A stretch of 64,000 bases of DNA. It comes from Labia minor (taxonomy: Eukaryota; Arthropoda; Insecta; Dermaptera; Spongiphoridae). This document shows, piece after piece, positions 33,641 to 45,440 of the stretch. The notes under the pieces were generated by a model. It ran no database searches. It was not told the DNA's origin and saw only the letters and a list, made by a program, of their open reading frames with translations. The position numbers and the translations under genes are program-made. The stretch lies in assembly GCA_963082975.1 (NCBI GenBank), contig OY720346.1, positions 52,155,759-52,219,758 on the forward strand. Direction: 5' to 3'. Each line of letters begins with the position of its first letter. Within the stretch, counting starts at the first letter, position 1.

Positions 33641-33990
33641 CCTTACTCTTTGAGTGCCCACTTCCCCCTTCCTTTCTCATTTAAGTTAATCTATCGTCTC
33701 CGAATGGCGTTTCTCGAGATTAACGGAACCCTCTCTATATCGACCTGCGCAAGGATCTCGGGCTTTCTGATCCTGCTCCTGTTCCTGTTGCGTTGCTGGT
33801 GGCTGGGTCACATCTGGCACCACCGACAGCTTTGCCACCCCTGCACTGCCGACGCCGCTTATTAAATAGGCAGCTCTGACCTCTAATAGTATTGCATTAT
33901 GCAATCAAGTTTAATCCGAGGCCCGGGGGTAATAAATTGTCATAATGAATCATATTAGAAGGCCTTGGGTGGAAATATTGCGGGGTGGTG
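33640..33990. promoter_or_regulatory. GC-rich island, possible conserved element or exon
   Basis: Mixed-composition DNA with frames open on both strands. The minus frame (ending at a stop near 33686) reads VTQPPATQQEQEQDQKARDP, with Gln-rich content. A near-palindrome ATTGCATTATGCAAT (33892-33906) and TAAT-core sites (GTAATAAATTGTCATAATGA) resemble binding sites of POU, homeodomain or C/EBP-type factors. Either a regulatory element or a coding exon is possible. Confidence 0.25.
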
Positions 33991-34046
33991 CGGGTAATTT
34001 GCAATTGATTTGCTTAAAAAAAATAATAAATAAATATATAACTAAA

Positions 34047-34050
<4 letters not shown>

Positions 34051-34086
<36 letters not shown>
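34051..34086. repeat. (TA)n microsatellite
   Basis: About 17 TA units. Confidence 0.9.
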
Positions 34087-34088
<2 letters not shown>

Positions 34089-34705
34089 TATATGCCAGTG
34101 CCTTTTTAAACCTCAACCCCCAAACTTCACATGATTGAATAAATCTTTGGAATTATTCCATTGAAAAATGAAATGGATGACATTTATGGTGTCGGTCATT
34201 TAGAAATCATATATTTATGATTGATATTTATACATATATTGAAACCAGGGAGATTATTTTTTTTTAAAAAAATTGTGCATTCCATTTATTTGATGAAAAC
34301 AAACGGACAGTGAACTGACTGATTGGCAGATACAAATATATTTATATTACATTGATTGAATTGAGGAAATTAAAATAAATCTATTTATATATATATATAC
34401 TTAAATCTTTTATAAAACCAACCAATCTATAAGATTTATCACAAATATATTATTTACAAAATAAATCATAGATTAAATTCAATTGTAATACAATATTATT
34501 AAATATTTTGAAATATTATTTTTATTGTATTTATTTTTAATGAATTGAATTGTGTAAATCAGTAAAGTGTAAAAAAAATGATATTTATTTTACCTATCTT
34601 TTGGTATTTTGAATTCAAAATAACATAAATAAGTCTTATGAAAAAATAAAAATAATTGAAAAATGTATTACAATTTATATATGGGTCCATTGAATGGAAG
34701 TAGCC

Positions 34706-35229
34706 TAGAGGGCAGGTCAATAAGTCCGTGACTTGTTGAATGAAACCGATTTTTGGATAAAAAATTATTTTATTTTTCAACGTAGTCTTCTTTGACTTCT
34801 TCTCCTTCTTCTTCTTCTATACGTAGTCTTCTTTGACTTGTTCTCCTTCTTCATTTTCCAACTTTTAGCCAATTTTTTTATCCTTTCTAAAAAATAAGAT
34901 TCATCGTGGCCCTCTTTGGTGCCCGTTCACCCCGAAAAACCCACTGTTTTGATTGCTGTTTGGTCTCTGGTGTTTTGTGGTGGATCCACGTTTCATCCAT
35001 GGTTACGAAACGGTGCATAAACTCGCCCATATTGCGGTTAAACAACGCCAATGCCATAATGCTGAATGAGCACATGAAATTCACTTTTTTCTTTTTTCTT
35101 CTCAAATCAAAATGGATGTCAAACAAAAACTAAAAGATCCAGCTGGTTCAAATTTTGTCAGGAGCAGTGTTGACATTTTGTTTAAGATTCAGGAAATTCC
35201 AAAAGTCACGGTCTTATCCTGCCCATGTA
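34706..35229 (-). mobile_element. Mariner-derived element with a different internal deletion (copy c)
   Basis: The ends match the mariner MITEs (CAGGTCAATAAGTCCGTGAC and its inverse). The retained transposase part is the middle: HRFVTMDETWIHH (first catalytic Asp of the DD34D triad) and GERAPKRA, on the minus strand at 34887-35030. It is then joined to the extreme C-terminal and 3' end. A ~45 bp CGTAGTCTTCTTTGACTT unit is duplicated at 34780-34855. Confidence 0.7.
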
Positions 35230-35888
35230 TATAATCAGATTGAGAAACTAAAGTCACATGAGTACGAGTATTATCATTTTAAAAAAAAAATTGTCTGATT
35301 GCATGATACGGTTCTTAATATTCTTTCTCATTATCTGCTATGTAGTAAAGTGCACGAGATCAGTGAAAGGTACCATAAGGTAACCATTCCAACAGAAGTG
35401 GCCCACGTTAAAAATTTAATATTTTATAATTATTGAATTTCAGTGTTAGTCTTTCAAGTAAAATTATACTTTTCCAAGATTTTCATATTCTCATTCTATT
35501 GCTTTGAAATAAATAAATTAGATAAATTTCTAAATCTATTCCATTAAAAAAAACTTAAAATATATTTATTTATATTATTATATTATATTATATATCCTCT
35601 TTAATCATTGAAACCATCAAAGTGGAAATTCATCAATCAAAAAGAATATTTGTCTAATTTGTGCTTATATTTGTGTAGCATTATATCGAATTTATATCAA
35701 ACACTAGTAAGTTTAGTAAATATCATTTTATAATTAATAGTCTATTAGTAATATGTTACGGTTAATATATCCTTATACATCAACATGATATGAATATGTT
35801 TATAAATTATCATTACCCAATGAATATAATATCATCATTCAAATTTCATAAAAAATTAGATACCATAAATTGATAAATATATTTCTAA
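35230..35888. other. AT-rich non-coding DNA
   Basis: No gene seen; no known repeat family recognised. Confidence 0.45.
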
Positions 35889-35943
35889 GAAATCTGAGTG
35901 TCTCCATTCGATTATCTGGTAAATTTTAATTGAATAATCAAGC
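35889..35943 (-). repeat. Repeat A 3'-end scrap
   Basis: GAGTGTCTCCATTCGATTAT is the inverted 3' end of family A; homology fades after about 55 bp. Confidence 0.5.
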
Positions 35944-35985
35944 TTTTTTCTATATTTGAAAATTAATTAAAATTTTATTCTAGCC

Positions 35986-36336
35986 CATGGGTGGCCAACC
36001 CGCGGCCCGCGAGATTCATCACACTTTTATATTCTACGCCCTCATGAAACAAATATCGCACTAGTGAAATAAATATGATTTCATTTTTTTTTTATTTTTA
36101 GTATTATATATTTTTTACAATGTGCATTTAGTATCATTATTATTATATTATATATGTTTATATGTAAAAATAATAGTAAACATAATAAAAATTTATTATT
36201 TTTCAATTTGTCACACCAAACAATATCTATAATGGGTCTAAATCGAATATGGGTATGTATAATTTTATATGCGGCCCGTGAAGTTATGATGTATTTCCAA
36301 AGTGGCCCGCAAGATCATTTGGGTTGGCCACCTCTG
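35986..36336. mobile_element. hAT-type MITE with 8 bp target duplication TTCTAGCC
   Basis: Inverted ends CATGGGTGGCCAACCC and, inverted, CAGAGGTGGCCAACCC, flanked on both sides by TTCTAGCC (35978-35985, 36337-36344). The 8 bp duplication and CA..TG ends fit hAT elements. GCGGCCCGC-type words follow each end. No transposase. Confidence 0.85.
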
Positions 36337-36649
36337 TTCTAGCCGATCATAGGATTTAAGGTTTTTTAACATAATTTTCACTGATAACATTTTGTTGAAA
36401 TAAGAAGACATATTTTTGTGAGTTGGGCGAATTTATGAAATAGCATTTGTTTTCAACTGCTTTTAGCTGCATTTAACTTTTATCATAGTTTTGATAAAAA
36501 TTAAATACATTACCAGGTACTCGACGGGGACGTGGCAATTGGAGTACCGATTACATCTCTTATAATGAATGTTCAATGAATATACAATTACTTGTATTTA
36601 TTTGGATAGTGCAATTTGAATATGTATTAAAAACAGGAGTATTATTATA

Positions 36650-37121
36650 ATCCTAGCGGGTGTTTGGCTTTTTGTTGATGGCATCACGTCACTTATTGGC
36701 GCGTGATTGGAAGTCAAAGTGTTAAAAAATTGTTACTGTACTTTAAGCGATTCTATCAAGCTGAAATTTTATATATAGCAGTTTTATACAATTTTTAATC
36801 ATGTGAAAAACTATCAAACATATATCTTTATTTTTATGGTCAGTTTAGAGGAAAAAAAATCAAAACGTGGTAGGTAATGACCCTCTTCCGGTTGAGCTAC
36901 ATTTCTCAAAAGTTGATAGAAAACTACGAATTTTAAATAATGCCCGTGCAGCAAATTTCATTATTCTAGCTCAAACCGTTGTTGCGTAATCTTGTCTAAA
37001 TACACACATACACATTTTTCTCAACCTTAGTGAAAATGACTCAGGGACCTTCAAAACGCATAAAAACATCAAAATCTCGACATCGAAAATTTTCGTGATC
37101 ACAATTCTATTTCTGGCGAAT
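36650..37121 (-). repeat. Repeat A, copy A5
   Basis: It runs from GGGTGTTTGGCTTTTTGTTG to ATTTCTGGCGAA, lacking the last ~140 bp of the 3' end. Confidence 0.8.
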
Positions 37122-37259
37122 AAGTAAAAATCAACCAGAGATGTACAAACGCAAACCTCGATACAATATTTAATTTGATACAAAAACATAAATATTAGAG
37201 GGAATTATTATTTTAATTAATTCAATATAATTAAAATAAAGAATAATAATAATTAATGA

Positions 37260-37320
37260 TAATTAATTTCTCTTTATATATATATATATATATACGTATA
37301 TACATATATATTAGAAGAAA
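37260..37320. repeat. TA/TATACG simple-sequence tract
   Basis: TA units with TATACGTATATACATATATA. Confidence 0.7.
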
Positions 37321-37399
37321 AAAATATCACAATTTAAAATAGTGTTTGTTTAAATTAATATTCTTAGGATGAGAGATGAGAAGAAAAAAAAATTATGAG

Positions 37400-37965
37400 A
37401 GAAAAAAAGTGACTGCCTCGTTTAAATGTTTCGTATCTAATATGCTGATTCAAAAAGATGATTTTCTCTCTCTCTTCTCTGCCAGAGGCGCAAAATAAAA
37501 ATTGTGTTGCGTCGGCGAAATGTTATTCAAAACGCGAATAAATCATAACAAGTAAAAAAAAACGGGAAGCGGGTGGAGTAGGGGGGGGGGTGAAATAAAA
37601 AAATGGCAAAAGAATATAACAGGCAGCTTGAGAAAAGAGAGAAGAACAAAAAAATGAAGGGCGGTGGTGGTTAAAAGAAGGGGATTGAATGGCGGGTATG
37701 GGGGTGAGGTTGTTGGCTAGCTAGGAGGTTTAATTACATTGTCTCCTCGGAGGAAACCAGTGTTGCCTGCCATGTTTCTTGTAGAATGCAAAACCTCTTT
37801 AATTCGATCATCTTGCTTTTGAACCCTGCCCCGGTTTGTCCCTTGGTGCAAGGGGGGCTCCAAATGAATGTCCATCCAAATTCAAAGCAACACAATTGAA
37901 TCACAAGACGTTGCCAATCGCATTACATCATACACACAAACACACACAGACACATTTTAAATACA
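37400..37965. promoter_or_regulatory. GC-richer non-coding island
   Basis: It includes purine-rich runs (GGTGGAGTAGGGGGGGGGG) and a mixed segment at 37740-37930 (GGAGGAAACCAGTGTTGCCT, CCCTGCCCCGGTTTGTCCCT, GACGTTGCCAATCGCATTAC) ending in an (AC)n tract. No credible frame. May be a conserved regulatory block. Confidence 0.25.
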
Positions 37966-37979
37966 ATTATTCAAAATTC

Positions 37980-38530
37980 TACGAGGACAGGTCAATAAGT
38001 CCGTGACTTTTTGAATATACAATAAATACAGGTTTTTGGATAAAAAAGTATTTTATTTTTCAATATAGTCTCCTTTGAGCTCTATACACTTCTTCCAACA
38101 TTTCTCCAATTTTTTTATCCCTTTGAAAAAATAAGATTTGTCGAGGATATCAAAATGGGTTTATATTTGTGAGATGATTTCATCGTTGGAGTCAAATATC
38201 TTTCTGCCGAGCCATTTCTTTAAGTTTGGAATCAAGAAATAGTCCCTCGGGGCTAAATACGAAGAATAGGGCGGATGAGGGAGTAATTCGTATTCCAATT
38301 CAAGGATGTTTATGGAAATTCACTTTTTTCCATTTTCTTCTCAAATCACGAGGCAGTCTGCCTCTTGAATGCAAATCAAGCGTTCATAACAAACAAAAAC
38401 TAAATGACCCAGCTTGTTCAAAATTCGCTAGGAGTCCACTGATAATTATCTGCTGACAGGGGCAGTATTGCTATTTCATTGAAGAGACGGGATGTTCAAG
38501 AAGTCACTGACTTATTGACCTACCCTCGTA
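37980..38530 (-). mobile_element. Mariner-derived MITE (copy d, ~550 bp)
   Basis: TA-flanked with intact ends (CGAGGACAGGTCAATAAGTC; CTTATTGACCTACCCTCG). It has the same MEKSEF-to-C-terminal-third join as copies a, f and g. The C-terminal coding EKCWKKCIELKGDY is readable on the minus strand. Confidence 0.78.
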
Positions 38531-38590
38531 CAATAAAGAGCGAGAGAGAGAAAGAGAGAAAGAGATATTTTAGAAAAAGTAAAGGTAGTC

Positions 38591-38709
38591 TATGAATGTC
38601 AACAAAAGACTCAGCTAATTCAAATTTCGACAGGAGGAATTTGCCTGCTGACAGGAGCAGTGTTGCCATTTCATTTAAGAGATGAGAAATTCACAGACTT
38701 GCCCTCGTA
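38591..38709 (-). mobile_element. Mariner 5'-end fragment (copy e)
   Basis: The stretch ACAAAAGACTCAGCTAATTC ... TTTGCCTGCTGACAGGAGCA ... CTTGCCCTCGTA matches the 5' non-coding end of the mariner MITEs, next to copy d in the same orientation. Confidence 0.6.
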
Positions 38710-38879
38710 ATAAGCAATTTATATATATATATTTATTTATTTTTTTTTTTTTTTTGGATTTTAATTTTTTTGCTATTTATTAACAATTTACTAATAATAA
38801 TGTGATTAATATTTTCCTGATAATTAATATTTTTTTTCACAGGTCCTTTTTTGTTGTTATCCTATTTTTCTATGAATAT

Positions 38880-39370
38880 TAATATGATTTGTATCTCTCA
38901 TCCTTTCGAAGTGCATTCACCCCCTCTCTTTCTATCTAGTTTTATTATCCTCGCAATTCTCAAAGGTCCATTTGTCTATTCGTGCATGAGTGCATTTGCC
39001 TATGCACCAACTGCACAGATGCATTTTGTATGCACGCTTTGATGTACACCTAACATTGCGCCATTGACAATTATGTTCAAACATTACGCGTAATCAGTGG
39101 GTTATTAAACACACAACACGTGCCATTGCCCCCCCCCACTCCCTCTCAGCTTGTCTGCCTGCCACCTTCACCCCACGCTTTGCTTAAGGCCTCAACGAAA
39201 TAATCCCACTACGATAATAACAGTTAAGGGTTGTTTCAAAATTTGAGGTATAATGTTATTAGAGGGCGGCTCAAGTAATAGGGGGAAGGATTCAATCCTC
39301 TTTTGGAAATATTCTCACCTTAATACAAATCAATTTAAACCCATCCCCACTCCACTCCTCTCCTCTCTAG
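38880..39370. promoter_or_regulatory. GC-richer non-coding island
   Basis: Contains GTGCATGAGTGCATTTGCCT, ATGCATTTTGTATGCACGCT, ATTACGCGTAATCAGTGGGT (palindromic ATTACGCGTAAT) and CACACAACACGTGCC. Repeated TGCAT words and homeodomain-type TAAT cores fit a cis-regulatory element. No plausible frame. Confidence 0.25.
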
Positions 39371-39627
39371 TTATTAATATCATAGAGATGAAAAGTATAT
39401 CATCAATTTAGAAAATCTCTCTCACTTTGACATATATTTAAAATACTCTTATAATATAAATTAAGTAAAATAGTTATCAACGAATATCATTATTATATTA
39501 TTGTTGTAATAAATAATATTATTTAATTTTATTTATTATTATAATTAACTAATTGACTAACTACTTATTTAATTAGACTAAATTCATTTCATTTTTAATT
39601 ATAAAGATTAATAATTTAAATTCAAAT

Positions 39628-40200
39628 TCTATTTATATAAAAAAAGGTTTTTGTCTGCACATTGCTCTGAATTTAAATTTTTTTGCATATCTCTGCGTTT
39701 CATGACCCTCTAGAATCCAAAAGTGATTTTAGAATTTTTCATGTCAGTCTGTCCGGAAAATAAAGATGTTATAGACTCAAAATATGCTGAACCGATTTCT
39801 ATGAAATTACATCACAATATTCTTATATACCTCTATAGTAACATAGGCTATAAATTTTATTAATATCTAATCAATAACCGCAGAAATTAATTTTTTAAAG
39901 TTAATATAAAGCTCCGTGTTGTTCATTCAAGAGCCTCTCGCGGCTCGCGGCTCACTAAACACAAGTCGATTCATTCTACACAATGAATATAAATTAATAA
40001 TTCTAGCAATTCCCAAACAAAGAATTAATATAATATTTAAATTTTTATTTTTAATTCTAATATTCACACACAAATATCATTTCAATTAAATAATTTATTC
40101 TAAAAGTTCTCATTTTAATTAATTTAATAAAATATTTATAGATCATATTTAACTTAAATTATTTTATATTTTTGTTTTCTTTATTTAAATATTTTATATA
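39628..40200 (+). mobile_element. Helitron 5' module C, copy C4
   Basis: TC terminus (TCTATTTATATAAAAAAAGG), TTTTTGTCTGCACATTGCTC and the full C module up to the AT-rich end. The base before TC is T, not A. No Helitron 3' end follows, so this is a truncated copy. Confidence 0.55.
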
Positions 40201-42550
40201 TTTAAAATTTTCTATTAATTTAATTATATATGTTATAAGTTTTAATAAAAATCATTCAAATTTTTTCCAATTGACATAAATAATTCTACTCGACGGGATA
40301 ATTATATTATTATAGATTATATTATATATGAATTTTTCCAATTTATTTATGAATTAAATTTATATTTATTTATGTATATTATTAATCATACGAAAATTAC
40401 ATTTTTTTTACTTGATCGTATTAAATATATAAATGATATAATAAATCTCTTGCTTTTCTTTATACATAATAAAAGAGTATATTTACATCAGAGGTGTCTA
40501 AACTATCACCATTCGAGGGGCACATTGCAAAAAAAAAATTTAAAAAGTCGGAAATATTTAAAGTCTAATCCCAAAATCATTTTACCTTTTTTTTAGAACC
40601 ATATTGAAAAATTCAAAAAAGTCTGAAATATTTAAAAGACTAATCCCCCAAAATCATTTTAACTTTTTTTAGAACTATATTGAAAAAATTTAAATATTTT
40701 CATAATTTGCGTTTGGGCCGCAGTTTAGACACCCCTGATTTACATTTTAAAACTAATTTATTTGTATAATATTGTTTAAATGAAAAATTATATTTATATG
40801 TAGATAGATCTGTCCTTATGACGATACCACCCTCAGATAATTTAAAAAAAGTTAAAAAATTCATCAATTGCATTCCTCTCACACCATCAACCTCCGATTA
40901 ACCTCCCAAAGGACAAAAATTAGATTTAATGAAGTGTTAATATAATTGAAAGAGAAATGATAGAATTTATAGGGAGAGTTAGTGCAGAGGGGGAGGAGGA
41001 TAAGGAAAGGAGAGCTTGCCATCTGTCAATTTATTCAATCCAGCCCACCTAGACAGCTGGATGGACAGATATACTCAACTCACACCGAGCTGCACTAGTT
41101 TCAACCGATAATTATTTATTATTAAATTTCATCCGTATGAATAAATAAATAACTGATTATTTTCAACAATTTCGAAATTTATTTTGCACTCCATTGAAAA
41201 TGAATTTATCCAACCAACAGATCGTTTGACAAAATTTGTTTAAGAAAAAAATAAAATTTAAAAAAAAAATTAATATTTCAAATAGAATGCTAATTATAGA
41301 TACATAAATAAATATTTGAAAATGTATTTATTTATTAATAGAGATAGAATAATAATAACTTATATATATATATATATATATATCTGTTAAATAGGTTTTA
41401 TACAAAGTATGGGGGAAAGAGGGACAAATATTTACATAAAATTACTAAAATGAATAATAAATATTCTAATAGTTAAAATTACAAAAAGAAAAAAATATAA
41501 TAAATAAATAAAAAATACTAAATATGATTGAAAATTTGCTTATAACATAAAAGAGAGTGTAACAACAAATTATAAATAATAAATAATAAAAACAAATAAC
41601 AAATAATAAATTCAATTCGCTTTGTTATTTGTGGATTATAATAGAATTTACTAATGCATTGATTAGAGAATAAAATTTTATAAATAATATGGCTTTTCCA
41701 TTATATTCATTTATGCAAAAGTAGAATGGATTGATGATATATTGCGATAAAAACTTTATTATATCAATTTATAAATATATATTGGAATATATATTAATAG
41801 AGGGAATAGGAGAGATTTATATATATATATTAAGTTGTATGATATTTTATAGAAATTGATGAATTTAATACAAATTTTCTTCTGTGTAAATCAATAAAAT
41901 AATTAATATGAATCATTTAAAAAATATATACCCAATTGGATAAATTAATTCATTTTATTAAAAGTAGAATTTTTAAAATTTTAATAAATTATTTCATTAT
42001 CAAGAATATAATAATAAGACTGACCCCCCCCCCCCAATGACGTTAATGAGGTTAGATGAAATGGGCTTATTGTATAGATAGTCATTTCATATAAACAAAA
42101 TAAAACTGATTACTTTTCTATATTATAATTAATTAGATATTATTATAGTTACTCTCTTGATGAACATTTTTTGGGGATAATCTTTCATCCATCTTCCTTT
42201 CAAAAAACAAAAATAGAAATAAATAAATAAAATCAAAAACAATTTTCTTAATTGATGATATGAAAATTATTTTCTTATAAAGAAAAGATATAAACTAAAA
42301 GTAATATTTCTAATTTAAAAGTTATTTTTTTAAAATAATTAATAAAAATTATTATTTAAATTTATAAATATTATTGGAATGTATTAAAAGAGGGAATGGG
42401 AGAGATTTATAAATATTAAGTTGTATGATACTTTATAGAAATTGATGAACTTATTACAAATTTTCTTCTGTGTAAATCAATAAAATAATTAATATTAATC
42501 ATTTAAAAATATATGCCCAATTGAATAATATAATTTATTTTATTAGAAGT
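40200..42550. other. AT-rich DNA containing one MITE
   Basis: No gene. Apart from the MITE at 40489, two diverged copies of a ~170 bp AT-rich segment are visible (41760-41950 and 42360-42545, both with GGGAATRGGAGAGATTTATA and TTCTTCTGTGTAAATCAATA). A poly-C run (about 42025-42036) and TA tracts are present. Confidence 0.5.
40489..40737. mobile_element. hAT-type MITE with 8 bp target duplication ATTTACAT
   Basis: Ends CAGAGGTGTCTAAACT and, inverted, CAGGGGTGTCTAAACT; ATTTACAT flanks both sides (40481-40488, 40738-40745). Inside, a ~80 bp unit (AAAGTCGGAAATATTTAAAG ... TTTTTTTAGAACCATATTGA) is tandemly duplicated. Confidence 0.87.
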
Positions 42551-42556
42551 AAAAAT

Positions 42557-42956
42557 CTGGAGTGTTTCCACTCGACTATCTCGCAATTTGAATTGGATTA
42601 AATAATATATATTATATTTAAATTAAATTTAATTAATTAAATTAAAAATTAAAATGAATAAATAATATTTATTAAACCAGCGCGTGTTTGGCTCTTTGTT
42701 GATGGTACCATGTCACATTTGCAGTATTAAAAAATTAATTCCGGTACTTTCAGTGATTCAATCAAGCTGAAATTCTATATATATGCAAGTTTTATACAAT
42801 TTTTAATCATATGAAAAACTATCAAACATATATCATTATTTTTACGGTCAGTTTAGAGAAAAAAAAATGAAAACGTGGTAGGTAATGACCCTCTTCCGGA
42901 TGAGCTATATTTCTTAAAATTCTTAAAATTTTCGTGATCGCAATATCATCTCTGAT
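42557..42956 (-). repeat. Repeat A, copy A6
   Basis: From CTGGAGTGTTTCCACTCG to the worn 5' end CGTGATCGCAATATCATCTC. An internal segment corresponding to the TCTG-rich tract and flanks is deleted (between about 42915 and 42930). Confidence 0.8.
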
Positions 42957-43034
42957 TAGATAGTAAAAATGAATGAAATGTAATATTTCTAAATTAAAAC
43001 GAATATTATTTTTTTTTTTTTAAATAATTAATAA

Positions 43035-43300
43035 AATCTATTTAAATCTTTTTCTGATTATTAATTCATTTTGGCCTCCCAATAAAGCCCCATCAAGCCC
43101 TCCTCTATCACCGATATTGGTTTGTTTTCTTGGGAGGATTCGGAAAGGGGATGAAAGGGTGCTCGACGGCAAGCGAGGGCGGAGTCCTTTCATTTCATGA
43201 CGGATAGTGGCGCTGACAGGAAGGGCGGCTAAACGCCGGCTACACTTCTTCCGCTTCACAATAATCCAAAATAATTGAACCAAGAACAAAGACAATACAG
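43035..43300 (-). other. GC-rich island with an open frame, possible exon
   Basis: A minus-strand frame of about 85 codons includes CSRRLAALPVSATIRHEMKG. The composition is unlike the flanks. No domain is recognised and no convincing splice sites were found. Could be regulatory DNA. Confidence 0.2.
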
Positions 43301-43500
43301 AACAAAAACAATAGACAAATTGAATAGAAAAAATAATAAGATATATAAATAATTTGGAGAATGAACAAATGAACGTGTCAGTTAATTTTATTAAAAATTT
43401 TAAATTAAATTAATTTAATATAATTTTTGATTCTAATATTGGTAATTATATATATATATATATATATGTATGTATAAAATTAGTTAATAATGGTTCATTG

Positions 43501-43652
43501 CATCGCCTGTTAGCATTTACGGCGCCCCAGGCAAATGAATAAATTGGCGCCCCTATATTCATAAAATTTATTACATTCATAAACAAAATGCCGCTCTTTA
43601 GATTTCCACCCCGGACAAATGCCCGGTTTGCCGCCTTCTAGAGCGGGCCCTG
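43501..43652. mobile_element. Small hAT-like MITE
   Basis: Flanked by TTCATTG on both sides (43494-43500, 43653-43659). The right end reads inward CAGGGCCCGCTCTAGAAGGC; the left end CATCGCCTGTTAGCATTTAC is only loosely its inverse. GGCGCC words occur in it as in many hAT MITEs. Confidence 0.5.
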
Positions 43653-44019
43653 TTCATTGTTCAAATAAATTAGTTAATTTATATAAAATTGTTTAACGAA
43701 GAAAAAATAAATGTTCCTAAAAGAAGTTACAAGAAATTAAAGCGAAAATACCAATTGAATGGAAATGAAATTCACGTATTTGTGAATCTAACCAAATGAC
43801 AGATTATATTAGTTAATTATATCCAGGTGAGTGGACTATAAAAATTATTTGAACAAAAATTTATTATGGAAAATATAAGTGTTTAATATTTGTGAATTAT
43901 TATTAATTTCAACTAATCTTAAGTTATGTTATATTTAAAATATATTATTAAATTTTAATTAAGCAAATTATTAAAATTATAAACAATATAATTATTATTA
44001 TTAAAATATTTTTGATGTT

Positions 44020-44480
44020 TCTAGGCGTGAGGGGTGGCGGCCAGGAGAGGCGGGGGTACCCTCTTCTAGAATGATTTCCTCTCCACTACAGTCTTCTACT
44101 CTCTTTCAAACTCTAAAATATAAAAAAATTTCTTATGCACTACAAAGTTGCGCGGTGTGGTTTTGTAGAAATGGTGGGGGCAAGTGCGGTAACTGCTTGG
44201 CCGAGGGTGGGGGTCGGCTCCAGTAATTTTAAAAATTAATATTTGTTTATTTTATTTTATTTTAATATGTATTTTATTTGAAATAATTTGCAGTAGAGCG
44301 CTCACCTCTGCACTCCCCGCTCGCCCCTCTCCTAGCCCCTCCGCCGCCAGGCCTCACCTCCTCTTGCAGGCCGGCTGACTCGAACGCATTTAGTTCCCCT
44401 TCCCTGCTGAGTGTAGGACGTGTAGGACCCTGAACGGCCTCTCCACTGAAATCATCCCTTAATCGGCCGCTAAACAAGAA
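44020..44480 (-). other. CpG-rich island containing the candidate exon
   Basis: Strongly GC-rich for this window (GGCGGCCAGGAGAGGCGGGG, CCCCTCCGCCGCCAGG). It contains the candidate exon at 44358-44469 and a second patch at 44150-44225 on whose minus strand a frame begins after an ACTGGAG acceptor-like site. Confidence 0.4.
44358..44469 (-). CDS. Candidate internal exon of an unidentified gene
   Basis: On the minus strand a TTCTTGTTTAG acceptor-like site is followed by 112 bases with one open frame (one leading base, then 37 codons starting GRLRDDFSGEAVQGPTR and ending ESAGLQEE). A strong donor, GAG|GTGAGG, follows. The coding-like composition, the splice signals on both sides and the absence of stops support a real exon, but no protein family was recognised. 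A possible continuation starts after an acceptor near 44217 in the matching phase but meets a stop after about 25 codons. It may also be an untranslated or alternative exon. Confidence 0.3.
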
Positions 44481-45350
44481 TTAATTGTAATTTTATTATT
44501 TATTTTTATTAATTAAAAGGAAGATTAGTGAACTTTAAAAAAAAAATATTTCAATAAAAATTACATTTTATAAAGTGCATTTTTATAATTTTTTATTCAT
44601 ATACATAAATAAATTTATAAATTTTTCATTCCAATCTTTGAAAAGAATTAATCTTAAATATTCTATCAGATCTTATTAATTAAATTTTATTAAAAGTTAA
44701 ATTAAAATTATTTAAAAATTAAAAAAATCATATACAAAATTTTATTTTTCTTTAAATATATTTATTGAAATATTTTTTAAATTTCAATATATTTATTAAT
44801 CCTATTAAAACTTATTTATTTAAAAAATAGGAAGATGTGCTGATTATTTTCAAAATTCATATAATATAATTATAAATCAAAAAAATATAAATTTCTTATA
44901 TTCATATAGGAATATATAATTTTAAATATTCTATATATTCTTTCTCATTATCGCTCACACCGTTCCTTTCAAATCTCATATGAATAATTTTTTGTCAATT
45001 TCATATTATTATAACACTTTTGAAAAATGAAAAATATTTCTATTACCTATATATCAATGAAACAATAAAATCTTCGTGAAATTAATAATATAATCATAAT
45101 TAGTTTTCTGATGTTTTCTAAGATATTTTTATTATATGTCTATTAAATGCGTATTATAACTTATTATAATCATGGTTCTATTATAGGATGTAAAATAATT
45201 TTAGTATTTTAATATTACAGAAATAAGATAATATTTTTAAAAATCTATACACTTTTTTAATCCTATTAATATTATTTATTTATTTATATCTTATTTTTTT
45301 ATTTCCTGTATATAATATAAATATCTAATCTTAATTATTTTTTTCTTTAT
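44480..45350. other. AT-rich non-coding DNA
   Basis: No gene or recognised repeat. Confidence 0.5.
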
Positions 45351-45354
45351 CGAG

Positions 45355-45440
45355 GCGAGAGTGATGGACATCAATTCAAGTCTGCGAGCTGTTCTTCGAG
45401 TTTAATCTGCGAGAAATTTCAACCCTTTATTAACTCCGAG
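45355..45440 (+). other. Possible untranslated exon
   Basis: A pyrimidine-rich TTTTTTTCTTTATCGAG leads into about 80 bases of mixed composition ending in a good donor, CCGAG|GTCAGT. A further TACAG ... GTAAGTAA pair lies at about 45620-45635. No conserved coding frame. Weak evidence. Confidence 0.15.
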
